64,000 bases of DNA, from NCBI GenBank assembly GCA_020809705.1, contig CP085829.1:3038001-3102000 (forward strand), given 5' to 3'. Of the stretch, positions 46,389 through 57,158 are shown piece after piece (position 1 is the first letter of the stretch; the number at the start of each line of letters is the position of its first letter). The notes beneath the pieces were generated by a model, which saw nothing but the letters and a program-made list of their open reading frames with translations, was not told the DNA's origin and made no database searches. A program made the translations under genes and the position numbers. Source of the stretch: Calonectria ilicicola (Eukaryota > Ascomycota > Sordariomycetes > Hypocreales > Nectriaceae).

Positions 46389-47957
46389 ATGTCCATCAGT
46401 AAGAAGCGCAAGTATGTGTCCGACTCCGAGTGCACCAGCGACTGCGATGGCAAACACACCTGGGAGCCCGCAGATCTCGCTGTTGGCCTAGGAGAAAGCG
46501 ATACTGAAGACGATATCTACTGTGAAGAAGTGATTCCTCCTGAAGCCTACGAGGAATTTGATACTCTGTCTGAAGCGCTCAGTGTCTACAACGAATCTCC
46601 CGAGCAGCATCTCGAGACTTGCGATTGTGACCTTCGTGTCTCATTCCGCCCGCTGGCCGAACGTAGCTCAAGATTGAGCGAAGAGGCTACAGCTGACGAA
46701 GAAGCCGATTTCGAGCAGGAATCTGACTTTGATGTCGAAATCGAAGCGGATGACGACAATGAAGAAGTTAGACCTACACTTGTTCAGGGAATATCCACCT
46801 TCAGCCGCACCATCGAGGCACAGGGCTTGATGGGACCCGAAGCCCCCCCGGAGTCGCTGATGCTCATGAGGCGACGTCTGCTTCTTCTCAAGAAGAGACA
46901 GGGAAACCTCGATCGCTGCCACCAGAGAGTCCTGGCATGCGGGCGAGCCTTAATGAGGCGACATGAGTCCAATTTCAACAACCGCCCGGGACTCTACACA
47001 ATCACTGACTTGGACGAGATGGGGCCCACGCCGCCCCCGGCCTCTGTTGTCCACCTTTTCTACAGCGCCGAAAACTCCAAGTTGATGAACAGCGACCGAG
47101 AAGCGTGGAAGGTTCATGTCGTAGGGCCTCTTATCGACATGGCATTCCGCGCTGACTCCAGTGTGCCCAGCATCCAGAACCTCGTCAAGGCAGCACCGTG
47201 GTGAGTTGAATACAAGAAAGAAAAAAAAACCTACATTGGCTTTGTTACTGACGGCTCCTTGTGTATTTCGGACAGCCCCGCTGCAATCTCTGGTAGATTC
47301 CATCCTCCGCTTGAAAGAGAATGCCAGCTGCAAAACATCGACTATTGCATCTACGTCGACTCGCACTGGGACTTTCGCGGCACTTTCGCGGCTGATGCCA
47401 TCTTGGCTTTGCGCAAGCGACTACCGGACGATTCCATAAACCCAACCGCCTACTCTGCATTTTGGGACCGCCCGATCGCAGTGCCTATTAGGGTTAGACG
47501 CTCAGGTGAAACGCTTGACGAGGCTTGTTTCCAAGTAGCTGCATGGCTGCAGGGACAGATCAACTTTATCGATTACATCCTGCACGGTGATGTTGACTTT
47601 CCACGCGATTTCGAGGCGCCGTCGCTGGATGAACTCGAATACATTCCAGGGATAGTCATTGTTGGTACCATGTGGTATCTGATCGCTGCTGAGCCCCAGA
47701 GCGACAAGACGGTACAGCCACTCCACTCCCCCTTCGCTTGTGCTGCATTTTGCTGACTCCTAGTCGTACTTTAGGTTGTCTGGTTCGATGTTGAGCTGGG
47801 AACGACCGATACCGTGTGTGGCATGTACCGCATTATAGCTGGCCTTCAATTGGTTCGACACTGGATCAAAGAGACGTACTGGCCCTTCCTCGTCGAAGTT
47901 CTACAATGGGTTGAAGCCAACAGCCGCCTCCCGACCTCCAAGATCCGATATTATTAA
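46389..47957 (+). CDS. PD-(D/E)XK nuclease-like fungal protein (PDDEXK_12-type), probably inactive
   Basis: Three exons, 46389-47200, 47276-47711 and 47775-47957, join to 476 residues. The first 145 residues are strongly acidic, with a basic start (MSISKKRKYVSD). The C-terminal half follows the pattern I remember for the PDDEXK_12 family of Pezizomycotina: EAWKVHVVGPLIDMAF, an AAPCPAAISG join, IDYCIYVDSHWDF, then SAFWDRPIAVPIRVRRSG, AAWLQGQINF, GIVIVGTMWYLIAAEPQSDK, VWFDVELGTTDTVCGMYRII and LVRHWIKETYWPFL. In active-looking relatives the strand after RPIAV reads ETK-like (ExK); here it is Arg343-Val-Arg345. That removes the expected Glu and Lys, so catalysis is unlikely unless other residues replace them. 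The family is expanded and variable in fungi and its role is unknown. The start at 46389 is preferred; an upstream in-frame start is not an ATG. Confidence 0.8.
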
Positions 47958-48307
47958 AGGGTACGGAAGAGACGTCGATGTTGATACGCAAGAGGAGGAA
48001 GCGACTAGACCTGGTTTAGAAGGTAGAGCGGGAAGGAAAAAGGAGTAACAAGTGGAACCATGGACCTGGGGAGATTGTCAGATTGTTTGGAGGATTTCAA
48101 ATCATAGTTAGAGAATACAGCATCTTTCACCTTGAACCTTGTCATGCATGGGAGTCGAGCTGCGCGTCTAAACCTTCAGTATGGGATCAAGCTGGCTTCC
48201 CCTCCTTCGTGCGACATTTGTGTTGCTTTCTCTCAGACACTCTGCTCTCAAATTATTCTCCCTCAAGATTTTTTGCCCGCTCTCTCACCAGAATACTCAG
48301 CAAATCC
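47958..48307. other. Short spacer
   Basis: 3' flank of the PDDEXK-like gene and possible promoter of the small ORF at 48308. No other feature. Confidence 0.5.
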
Positions 48308-48535
48308 ATGGATCAGTACTTGACCATCCTTACCTTCTGCATGCTGGGCATGAGCTTCGGTCTATTCATCGTCACTGCGCCCGTGGCGATGGTCATTCTT
48401 GTGGAGAGGCTGGTCCAGCAAAAGGCAGATATTAAAAAGGCCATCCTCGATAAAGTGATAGCTCATGGAGAGGTCGATGAACATGAGAAGAAGCCCAAGA
48501 GAAAGAGGGCACGACGAACTCGGGGTCGGGGCTAG
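48308..48535 (+). CDS. Possible small single-pass membrane protein
   Basis: 75 residues from ATG 48308 to stop 48535. It starts MDQYLTILTFCMLGMSFGLF, one hydrophobic segment (about residues 5-31, continuing to VAMVILVERL). A charged helix and a very basic tail (KKPKRKRARRTRGRG) follow. Topology would be N-out or N-lumenal, with the basic tail in the cytosol by the positive-inside rule. No family is recognised. The clean hydrophobic-then-basic layout and the ATGG context argue for a real gene; length alone does not. Confidence 0.4.
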   Translation: MDQYLTILTFCMLGMSFGLFIVTAPVAMVILVERLVQQKADIKKAILDKVIAHGEVDEHEKKPKRKRARRTRGRG

Positions 48536-49648
48536 TCTCTGCCTCCGCAATGCGACAAGCCAGCCAGGATACTGTATTTTCCTGAGCCGTGAGCTTTAAC
48601 GCAGAGAGAACGAAGTGGTGGAACGACAGATTGGAAGTTGCTTGTGTGCTGTCGATCTTACGGTGGAGGTGGTGCATGGAAAGTTTGTGGAGGGCGCTCA
48701 AGAGTTCTCTTTCGATTTGTATACGGGTCATGGATCGGCTGACAGCAGATCCATCTATGACCAAGCAGATTATGTGGCGACAAGGAAATGGTAAATCGGC
48801 TCGAGCTTGAAAACAATGAGGATGAACACGTGTATAGTGCAGTTCTCATCTCCCTAGCCCGCCGCAGTGACCTGACGGATTTGTGAGCTTTCCTGCTGCC
48901 TCAGGCCTAGCTTAGCACCATGTTAGTGGTCGTCTCAAAGCGTCCTACCAAACGCCACTACAAGTAGGGACAAGGCTCGGGGGAAATGTTGGGATTAAAA
49001 CAGCAAGCGTTCGTAAAAGCCTCTCCTCCCATGTACAGAGAATATACAAGAGCTGAGGCGTATTTGAGGAGCCTTGCCGCAGCACTATCGTTAAATTTCT
49101 TTTCTACCTATGAGAAAAAAGTCCCCGTGACTTTATCAAGCATAGCCCAAAGTGAATAGGTATTATCTGTAGAAGCTTTAATTGCCACTGATGAGGGCCA
49201 AAAAAAGAAGAAAAAAGGAAAGAAAAGGGGAGAAAGAGATTTTTGGACTCTGCTATCATGGCTCATGGCTTGAAAGGGAAATAATGATGTTTTAGAAGTG
49301 GTGTACGGTCATCAGGGTATGGTAACTCTCAGCACTTGGTGTCCTTAATTCCACCACTACTCGGCACCTTGAGCTTTTCTTGCAAGGCGATTGATAGGAA
49401 CATACTGAGTGAACCAAGCGCCCATGAATCAGGATGGTACATCCATCTTGGAGCCTGAAATCCTACCCATGATTCGCGAATTCTAGCCTGTCTGTTGGAG
49501 GTCAAAACATGAGGGCTGTGGGCAAACCTAATGTATGACGCATCACGCCGTACTATAACTTCATTGTAGACGTCTACAAGCCCCCCTTACAAGTTTCTCC
49601 TTGTTCAAAAAAAAAAAAGAAAAGAGCAACTAATACAGAGACGCTAAA
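48536..49648. other. Intergenic region
   Basis: A- and T-rich runs near 49200-49240 and 49605-49620. No gene is supported. Confidence 0.5.
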
Positions 49649-51217
49649 ATGACAAAGAGGATTCTGGTTCTCGGTAGTGGCATGGTTGCTCAGCCATGCG
49701 TTGACTATCTTCTCAGACGTTGCGATAACACGTTGACGGTTGGTAAGTGTTTTTATTCCCTCCGTTTTTGACCGTGTCTAATCTTCACAACTTAGCTTGT
49801 CGTACACTTTCCACTGCTGAGAAAGTTGTCGGTGGACGACCCCGCGCCAAGGCAATAGCCCTAGATGTCACGTCCCCGGATCTCGATCAGCATGTTGCGG
49901 ATCACGACGTTGTCATCTCCCTCGTCCCATTCGTTTATCACGTCCAAGTTGCTCGCTCTGCTATCAAAGGGAAGACCCAAGTTGTGACTACAAGTTACAT
50001 TTCTGCCGCGATGCGAGAACTCAATGATGCAGCCAGTGAGGCAGGCGTGACCATCTTGAACGAAGTTGGCATGGATCCAGGCATCGACCACCTCTACGCC
50101 ATCAAGACCATCACCGAAATCCATGAGAAGATATGAAAGGTATGTCTACTGTGGCTCTATTTCCTGAAGAGATAATTCCCCTGACTGTTGCTTTAGGTCA
50201 AAGAGTTTCATTCATATTGTGGCGGGCTTCCGGCTCCTGAGGCCTCACATAACCCACTCAGGTTCAAGGTGATAAAAACAATATCCTGAAGATACCGTAC
50301 ATGCAAGTAATCTAACAGTGCGATAGTTTTCCTGGTCGCCTCGTGGCGCATTACTGTCTCAGCAAAACTCAGCCAGGTACCTCGAAGCTGGCAAGGTTAT
50401 CGAGGTGTTGAACAAGGATCTTATGAGCAAGGCGCAGCCATATTATGTCATGGATGGGTACTCTTTTCTTGCCTATCCAAACAGAGACTCTGTGCCATTT
50501 CGCGAAGCCTACAGAATTCCAGAGGCACATACTGTCGTTCGAGGAACGCTCAGATATGAGGGTAATCCCGCCATGGTCAGGGCGCTCATCGATCTCGGAT
50601 GGATCAACTCAAACAACCAACCTTGGTTGAAACAGGGACTAACATGGGCCCAAATTCAGAAGCAAGCGACTGGTGCAAGCTCAGCGACTGAGTCAGATCT
50701 CATAGCCAGGGTTGACCAAATCTGCAGCTTTTCCTCGCCAGCTAAACGTGACGAAATCGTGTCCGGCCTCAAATGGATCGGTCTGTTTTCTGGTCAGGTG
50801 CCGACTGTGCACGGCGGTAGCCTCTTGGACACTCTATCTGTTCAGCTTGAGAGGCTCTGCAGTTTCCAGCCTGGCGAACGCGACTTGGTGATGCTTCAAC
50901 ACAAGTTTGCCGTGGAATGGGAGGACGGCTCCGAGGTATTACCCACCCCACACCCAAAGTACCCTTGCAGTCGCTGATTAGATTCGTGGTAGGATGTCAT
51001 TACTTCTACTCTGGAGTTGTTTGGGGACCCCGAAGGGTACTCAGCTATGGCAAAGGGTGTCGGAATTACTTGTGGTGCCGCCACACAGTTGTTGCTTGAT
51101 GGCTTTGCGCCCTTGAACAAGCGCGGTGTGTTGGCTCCATACTCTTGGGATATCTGCAATATTATTCGATCCAACGTTGAATCTGAGGGTATCAAGCTGG
51201 TGGAGAAAACATTGTAG
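49649..51217 (-). other. Antisense strand of the LYS9-like copy: nothing supported
   Basis: Minus-strand frames here (for example 49861-50124) mirror the plus-strand gene and are not separate genes. Confidence 0.5.
49649..51217 (+). pseudogene. LYS9: Saccharopine reductase (LYS9-type) copy with one in-frame stop
   Basis: Five exons, 49649-49742, 49796-50139, 50197-50268, 50327-50935 and 50993-51217, give 448 codons, matching the length of Lys9 (saccharopine dehydrogenase, NADP+, L-glutamate-forming; alpha-aminoadipate lysine pathway). Motifs: VLGSGMVAQPCVDYLLRR (Rossmann start), DHDVVISLVPF, VTTSYISAAMRELNDAA, NEVGMDPGIDHLYAIKTITE, FHSYCGGLPAPEASHNPL, KFSWSPRGALLSQQNSARY, VRGTLRYEGNPAMVRALIDL GW, LKWIGLFSG and QHKFAVEWEDGSE. 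Exon 2 ends with codons ATA TGA AAG where yeast Lys9 has Gly-Gly-Lys, so translation would stop at 50134-50136, about a third of the way in. No GT donor upstream can remove it. The downstream frame and all other splice sites are intact. This is most likely a second, recently inactivated copy; a working LYS9 should exist elsewhere. Confidence 0.85.
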
Positions 51218-53486
51218 CTGAAATATAGCGTTGGAGGGGAAGAAAGATGTACTGCGATGACAGCTTCAGCGCCTCTTATATCGACTACAACGCTGAGAGC
51301 CAGATCTTTCCGGTAGAGGAGGAGAACAAGTCGCCTTTTCCCAATCCATAGTTTGACCCGATCCCGAGGCGACTTTGGGCGCTCTCAGTAACATTAGACA
51401 GGCCAACTACTGTTTCAGTCAATCCTTCGCGAGTTAGCAAGACCTGCGTTAACACACGCACAAGCAAGCGCGCAATTACTCCACTGTCCGTACCATGACT
51501 CTAGTTACATGCTATCTCATCCATCAAGGCTCGCAAGTAAACCGTGGTTCAATCCTCCCACTTGTCGAATCAGGTCTCTGCCTCTTCTTGGGCCTGCCTC
51601 TCCCGTCCGTCTACCCCTTATCCATCTGACGGTTTCTTAAACATCTGTAGCCACGCCCTTCAACCCCTTGCACCTCGGCCACGAGTCTTCAATCCAACTG
51701 TTTTCCTCGTTTCCTCTGCCTGCATGTCCACTACCTCCCTTGAACCCAAGATGGCCCGAATGTATACCTCACCGCATCCAATCACAGGGAGAGTGTGTAT
51801 ACGGGTCAATTTCTAAGCTGTTTCAGATGATGCCTTCACTCAAGCATTTTACGTCGTTTGGTCTACATGCAAATATAGTTCACGAAGGGGGCATGCCTAG
51901 CTACCTCCAGCTTCTCTCCCTGGCATCTATTCATATATTCACCAATGAAGAAGCCCATAATGCCATCTACGAAGTTTACGCTGCTAGACGCAAGAACGCA
52001 ACCAACATCTTTGACCATTCTATCGTGTGTCTTCACAAATACGGGCCTAGATCACGCGGGCCTCCTCGGAAACACCATTGAGAGCATTGCGCTGCGTAAA
52101 AGTGGAAGCTCCATAGCCATACAAGTGGTAGACACCCCCGAGTTTGGTCATGATTTGTCCGACCAAGAAACAACCAACAAGGGTACAAACATCTTTCGCA
52201 ATTATGCATTGGAGGTTTCCATGATACACCCTCATCTCTGCCTAGCGCGTAGTTTCAACGAACTTACCTCTCTGCGATAAGTCGATTGATCAATTGAGAG
52301 TATTGCCCTACCCATACTAAAATAACCTCATCACGATTACTCGTCGCAATCTTATCGAATTATTTAGTGCCCTAGTATGTGACTCGATCGTTTGAGGGGG
52401 GGGGCAGCCGGTCGAGCTTTGCAATTGACGGCATACCGCTGTTTTTAGATTCGAAGGCGCCATAGAGCTCATGGGCGTCGTTGAACGTTGCGCTGTCACT
52501 ATTCCAGTGCATGGTATCAGTCCAATTTCCCTTGCTTTAGAAGAAGCATTCTATTACCGTTAGCTAAGAAATAGAGTTGAAGGTTTCGGGTTGCATTGAA
52601 TCATGGGTCTAGTCAGCTTTCGAGGCCTACAAGTTAGGATCAAAGAGCAGCTTTGAGCATAGTCAGAGGGAGTTTTGGTGCTGAATTTCTGATTCAATGG
52701 ACGCAAATTGGACGCTAAAAGCGATGGTTCGATCTAAATATCTGCCTTGGAGGTTTGCTTGTATGGTGCGTTACCTATCGTGGAGAGTGCTATTTTGGTG
52801 CCTGGAACCTTGAATATAAGCTAAAACGATGGTTTGGTGGGGTAGCGCGGGTGGTGGAGGAATGCGATTATTCCAGGAACAACATCATGAATTGTTCCTA
52901 ACAGACATGATTTAGGCTTCAAGCGCCACACAGGCTTGTTGCTGATCCTGCCTCGGGCCAATTGGATCCTAGGCTATGTCTATTTGCATATGCCACTCTT
53001 TTTTCTCCATAAAGACATCGAACTAGCTTGTTACTGCGATGACGGCCTGACAGATCTCTATCCAAGTCGAATCTCAGCTTGCCGCAACAGAACTCACCAC
53101 CATTCGCAACCACACCGATGCACTAGATCAAGCAGACGATCATGAAATGAAACACCACAAACGCTTTGTTTACGCCGGATCCTACCCTTACATGCCTTTG
53201 ATTCTATGTTACACTGAGGCTGAATCCTAATCCTCATAGCCCCTTGAATGAATGCACCCTTTGACCATCACCATGCTTCCAACACCCGAGTCAGCAGACC
53301 CAAAAAAATTATGACCCGGTCTTCCCCAAGAGATAACCCCATACTTTAAAGCATCACGTTCAAAAAAACCAAACAATTTCGAGGAAGCTTGGCTGTTGGA
53401 CAAGATTTTTCGGTCCGGTGACCTCTTGCTCTCGTCTATTCAGGGGGCTCCTTTTTCCACGGCGGGGTATTGCGACTGCCATTGTC
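51218..53486. other. Gene-free region, possible decayed fragments
   Basis: Protein-like fragments occur in different frames at about 51820-52040 (KHFTSFGLHANIVHEGGMPS) and 52030-52280 (GLDHAGLLGNTIESIALRKS). They have no joining splice pattern and belong to no family I recognise. The rest has stops in all frames. Confidence 0.35.
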
Positions 53487-54761
53487 CTACTCTGGTCGTG
53501 GCCGCTTAGTGCCGTGAGGGTTGCCCCAATCACCACCACCTCCACCTTGGTTCTGGTTCTGTTGGAGTCCGAAGCCGGGATTGAAGTTGGGCCCCATGCC
53601 TTGGAAGCCTGGCGAATGTTAGTACGAGCGTACACAAACCGGATCGGTCGCTCAGCAAGAGCCGAGATGTGACAAGAGACTTACCTTGCATTCCGTTTGG
53701 CCCCATCATGCCCATGCCCATGTTTCCAGGCATACCCATTGGCATACCGCCCATTGGGTTCATGCCCATCATACCACCACGGCCACGCATGCCACCTGGG
53801 CCACCACGCATGCCGCCGCCCATGCCTCCACCCATCATGCCTCCGCGGTTGAAGCCAAAGTTACCGCCGCCACCGCCGCCGCCGCCCATAGGACCGTTGA
53901 AGTTGCCGCCCATGTTATTATTGAAGCCCATGTTGTTGTTGTTGTTATTAAAGTTGCGATTGAAGCCGCCTTGGTTCATGCCGCCCCGGTTATATCCTCC
54001 GCGTCCTCCTCGGAAGCCACCACCAAAGTTACCACCACCACCACCACCACCACCACCGCCGCCGCCGCCGCCGCCACCACCCATATTGTTGGCGCGGTCG
54101 TTGTATGAGCCGGGTGCCGGTCGGTTCTGGTCCTTTCCTCGGGCTGGCGCGTCCTTGGGCAATGTCTTAAAGGGGTTCAGAGTTGGGTTCCAATAGGATA
54201 GGGTAAGTCTTTTCTGGCCAGCCTGAGCATCGCCTAACGTGTCTTCGACAAAGCGTTTGATGGCGGTGGCTGCTTGGAGAGAATAAAGCTCGATATATGC
54301 TTGTCTGAATGCACTATTAGCTATGGCGTTTGGGTGAATATGACCGCTGGTAGCCTTGGTTGATCTTACCCTTTACTCTTGCCGTTGACCTTGTGCTCGC
54401 TAAAAGTAATATCCTTCAACTCATCTTCACAGTTGGCTTGTCGAGCCCACCCCCGGATATCGTCATCGGTTGTCCACCAACTGAGCTCAGAAAACATTAT
54501 CGATGTGGTGGCATGGTTGTCGACTGGCCGATCATCCTCTTCGGCCTTCATTTTGCCTTCGCGGTGGGAGACGACGTCATCATGACCGCGGTCATCGCGA
54601 TGCCGTTGCTCATCCATATACTCGTCATCATGAGGGTGGTTATCTTGTCGTGGGTCATCTCGATAGTCATGTCTGTCATCGCGGTGCCCATCGTGATGAT
54701 GGGGTTGGTGGTCATTCGGGGCATCGCCGTAGAAGTCGATTTCAAAATCGTCCTGTGCCAT
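53487..54761 (-). CDS. CPSF6/CFIm68-like RRM protein with glycine-rich tail
   Basis: Exons 54761-54370, 54304-53685 and 53608-53487 (minus strand) join to 377 residues. The first 80 residues are Asp/His/Arg-rich. One RRM follows (about 87-165): SIMFSELSWWTTDDDIRGWA, then FSEHKVNGKSKGQAYIELYS and IKRFVEDT. The WWTTD RNP2 and the NGKSKG RNP1 closely resemble human CPSF6/CPSF7 (TWWTTD, NGQSKG), subunits of mRNA cleavage factor Im that pair with CFIm25 to pick poly(A) sites. The following KRLTLSYWNPTLNPFKTLPK is shared with fungal relatives. The tail (residues about 195-350) is Gly, Asn, Met and Arg rich with RGG motifs and poly-Gly, ending GTKRPRPE. A nuclear 3'-end processing role is likely but inferred from the RRM alone. 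The plus-strand frames opposite the glycine tract are shadows. Confidence 0.8.
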
Positions 54762-56447
54762 GATGGCGGTGATGAATCGTCAAGCCCGAGTCAAGGTTGT
54801 GTTAAGAAGGATGAGCGATAAGGGGTTGATCCAATAGTGGTATTAGCTTTGTGAGATACAGCAATCGTCCTCTGGTATTTGTATTTCATCATCAGCTACT
54901 CATGGCTCCATCGACAGTAGGATCTAAACCACAACACCGGAGGGCAGAAACAAGAACAAGAACAGGAAGATTGCATATACGTACACTCGTTGGGAACAAG
55001 ACTGAGAAGAAACAGGTAGGTAGGTCTCCACACCAACAGAGTGCCCAAACTCGCGAGATTCAAACCCGAGGACGAAGCTCTGTACTTGCAATCCCCAAAA
55101 CCCAGCCACTTGTCTACTGGACACAGGCTCAAACACGCAGGCAAGACTGGCGATGAACCAGGTCGAGCAGTCACCACAAGCCTGGCAAAGCCAAATCACT
55201 TCCGCTCAGCAAGCGCAGCCTCGTTTGTCGGTCGGCTGGTCGTCGCAATCTTATCGGGGCGCGAAGCGGCGAGAAGGAGCGTGTCGGGTCGTGAGCAGCG
55301 GACGGGCGCACGTCGAAGCTAGAGGTGGAATCAATCGCGCGAGGTGGTGGAAGCAGGTCTCCCTGATCGTCACTGGTAGTATGGAGCCTGGTGGTTGTGC
55401 CTGAGGTGCAGTGCAACAAGGCCGAGGAAAATGGTTGCACCACGCTGACGACAGAGCTTCCCCAGACAGAGTAGAAAAAAAAATAATAAAAAAAATAAAT
55501 ACCAGGATCCAGGCACCCGGACCAGAGATGACACAAGAAGGTCAAGGTTGTCTGGGACAAGGCCGGGTTGACTCTGGGTTGAATGCGTCAAAAGCCAGAG
55601 GCTCAACGGACAAAGGGACGCGGTTGGGAAGAGGAAATGCAAAACAGAATCGGACGTGGAGGTGGAGGATGCAGAGTTGCTCTGGCCCAGGACAAGGCAC
55701 TGCCACGGCAGCTTGCTGGCTCTGGACCTGGCGTTTTGGTTTTTTTTTTCCTGGGGGAATGAGCTTCCAAAAAAAAAAAGAGGGACCTTCGGCGCGCCAG
55801 CGCCCCGTAGCTTCGAGGGACCAAGGAGCCTAGCTGCGTACCCTTTGGTGAAAAAACCCAGTTTTGGGACGGCAACCTTGCTTGGGCTTGCCTGCCTCCT
55901 TCCCGGCTTCCCAGTCCCACGGCCTGGTCTTGTTGGAGCCTTGGGATCGCCTGACGCACGGGCCAGGCTCGTCAGGTACGGAGTACTCGGCCTAACTGCC
56001 AAAGTGACCCAAGTGCTGCTGTGCTGCCCATGGGAGCTCCCAGTTGGCTGCCGGATGCAGACACATGGGTACGCGGTACGTACCTCCCCTTGTCTGCTCC
56101 CGCTTGCCTGCTTTGGGGGCGGCGCCCCCGGAAATATGGGGAAAGAACCTGTACGTACTTGCGCAGTGTACCTGTGGCTGCTGCGCGCGTGTGCTGTGGC
56201 ACCATTAGCGGAACAACTACGGCCCGGCCCCATTTCGCCTCCGTTGCGGAAATCTGGCCTCCCAATTGGAATTATTAGCTAGTTAACACGTCGCATGGGG
56301 TGAAGCTCTCTCTCTAATTAGTGCCCGTACTCGCCATCCGTCCCCCTTTGCGATCCTTTCCTCTCTTTCCCTCCCAACCACGACACGCGACACTCGACTT
56401 TGACCACCTCACTCGCTTCACTCATTCACCCATCTACTACATTCACA
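54762..56447. promoter_or_regulatory. Divergent promoter region, CPSF6-like gene and SEC61 gamma
   Basis: 1.7 kb between two divergent starts. A/T runs (55470-55500, 55738-55780) alternate with GC-rich parts. C/T-rich sequence at 56320-56440 precedes the SEC61 gamma start. Long frames on both strands lack protein character. Confidence 0.4.
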
Positions 56448-56792
56448 ATGTCGGACCAGGTTCAGGAGCTTTTGGAGATTCCCTCCGAGTTCGCCAAGGA
56501 CGGCGTCCAGTTCGTGCGCCGCTGCACCAAGCGTATGTCATGGTTTTCCTGGAATGCACGTGTCTCCCTCAATCATGATGGCTAACTCTCTTCCTCATAG
56601 CTGACCAGAAGGAGTTCCTGCGACTGTGCCAGGCTGTCGGTGTCGGTTTCCTCATCATGGGTGCTGTCGGCTACATTGTCAAGCTGAGTATGTGGACACC
56701 AACCACTTTGCGAGTCTGTCGCCATATCCAATTTACTAACCCGGAAACCTTTGATAGTCCACCTTCCCCTTAACCGTGTTCTCGTCTCCTAA
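56448..56792 (+). CDS. SSS1: Protein transport protein SEC61 subunit gamma
   Basis: Three exons, 56448-56532, 56601-56687 and 56758-56792, join to 68 residues, the normal length. The sequence starts MSDQVQELLEIPSEFAKDGV, continues QFVRRCTKPDQKEFLRLCQA and ends with one tail-anchor helix, GVGFLIMGAVGYIVKLIHLP, then NRVLVS. This is the SecE/Sec61-gamma family: a single-span ER subunit that clamps the Sec61 channel (Sec61, Sbh1, Sss1) for co-translational import. The KPDxKEF motif is invariant in the family. Both introns are 68-70 bases. A purine at -3 gives a good start context. The 3' end faces the DCAF11 gene, 366 bases away. Confidence 0.96.
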
Positions 56793-57158
56793 ATCAATGC
56801 ACGCCTGACGAACCCGAAAGCGGCCAGGGAATTTGGCTGCGAGATTTACTATCTGCGATGTACTCGCCTAATAGCGTCGTAAGACTATTCGATGGGATGG
56901 ATATTCAAACTTTGTTGAGTACAATGGGGCGGAGTTACGGATCATGGTGGACACGCGACTTGTTATTGCACTGGGATTCTTGAAGCAGCTCAGATCGCGC
57001 TCGGTATTTGGGGATGAGAATGAAGATGAGCATGCACGCAAAGGCATTCCAAAAAAGAACGTCATCATTTGTTTGCGGAGGATCGCCCATCTCAAGCGAC
57101 TAGATGAGGTGATATGTACAAATATCCGGCATCTTATTTTTTGTTTTCTGTTTGCACT
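56793..57158. other. Convergent 3' spacer
   Basis: It holds the 3' UTRs of SEC61 gamma (+) and the DCAF11-like gene (-). No gene. Confidence 0.5.

Noticed and set aside
36252..47957. Starship giant mobile element
   Set aside because: Nuclease-like families and decayed DNA are compatible, but no tyrosine recombinase (DUF3435) captain gene or flanking target sites are visible.
50134..50136. Programmed UGA readthrough giving a peroxisomal isoform
   Set aside because: The known fungal readthrough context is UGA followed by CUA; here UGA is followed by AAG, and the extension is the enzyme body rather than a targeting tail.
53669..54196. Pro/Leu-rich and His/Ala-rich plus-strand frames
   Set aside because: Antisense translations of the glycine/asparagine/methionine-rich tail of the CPSF6-like gene.
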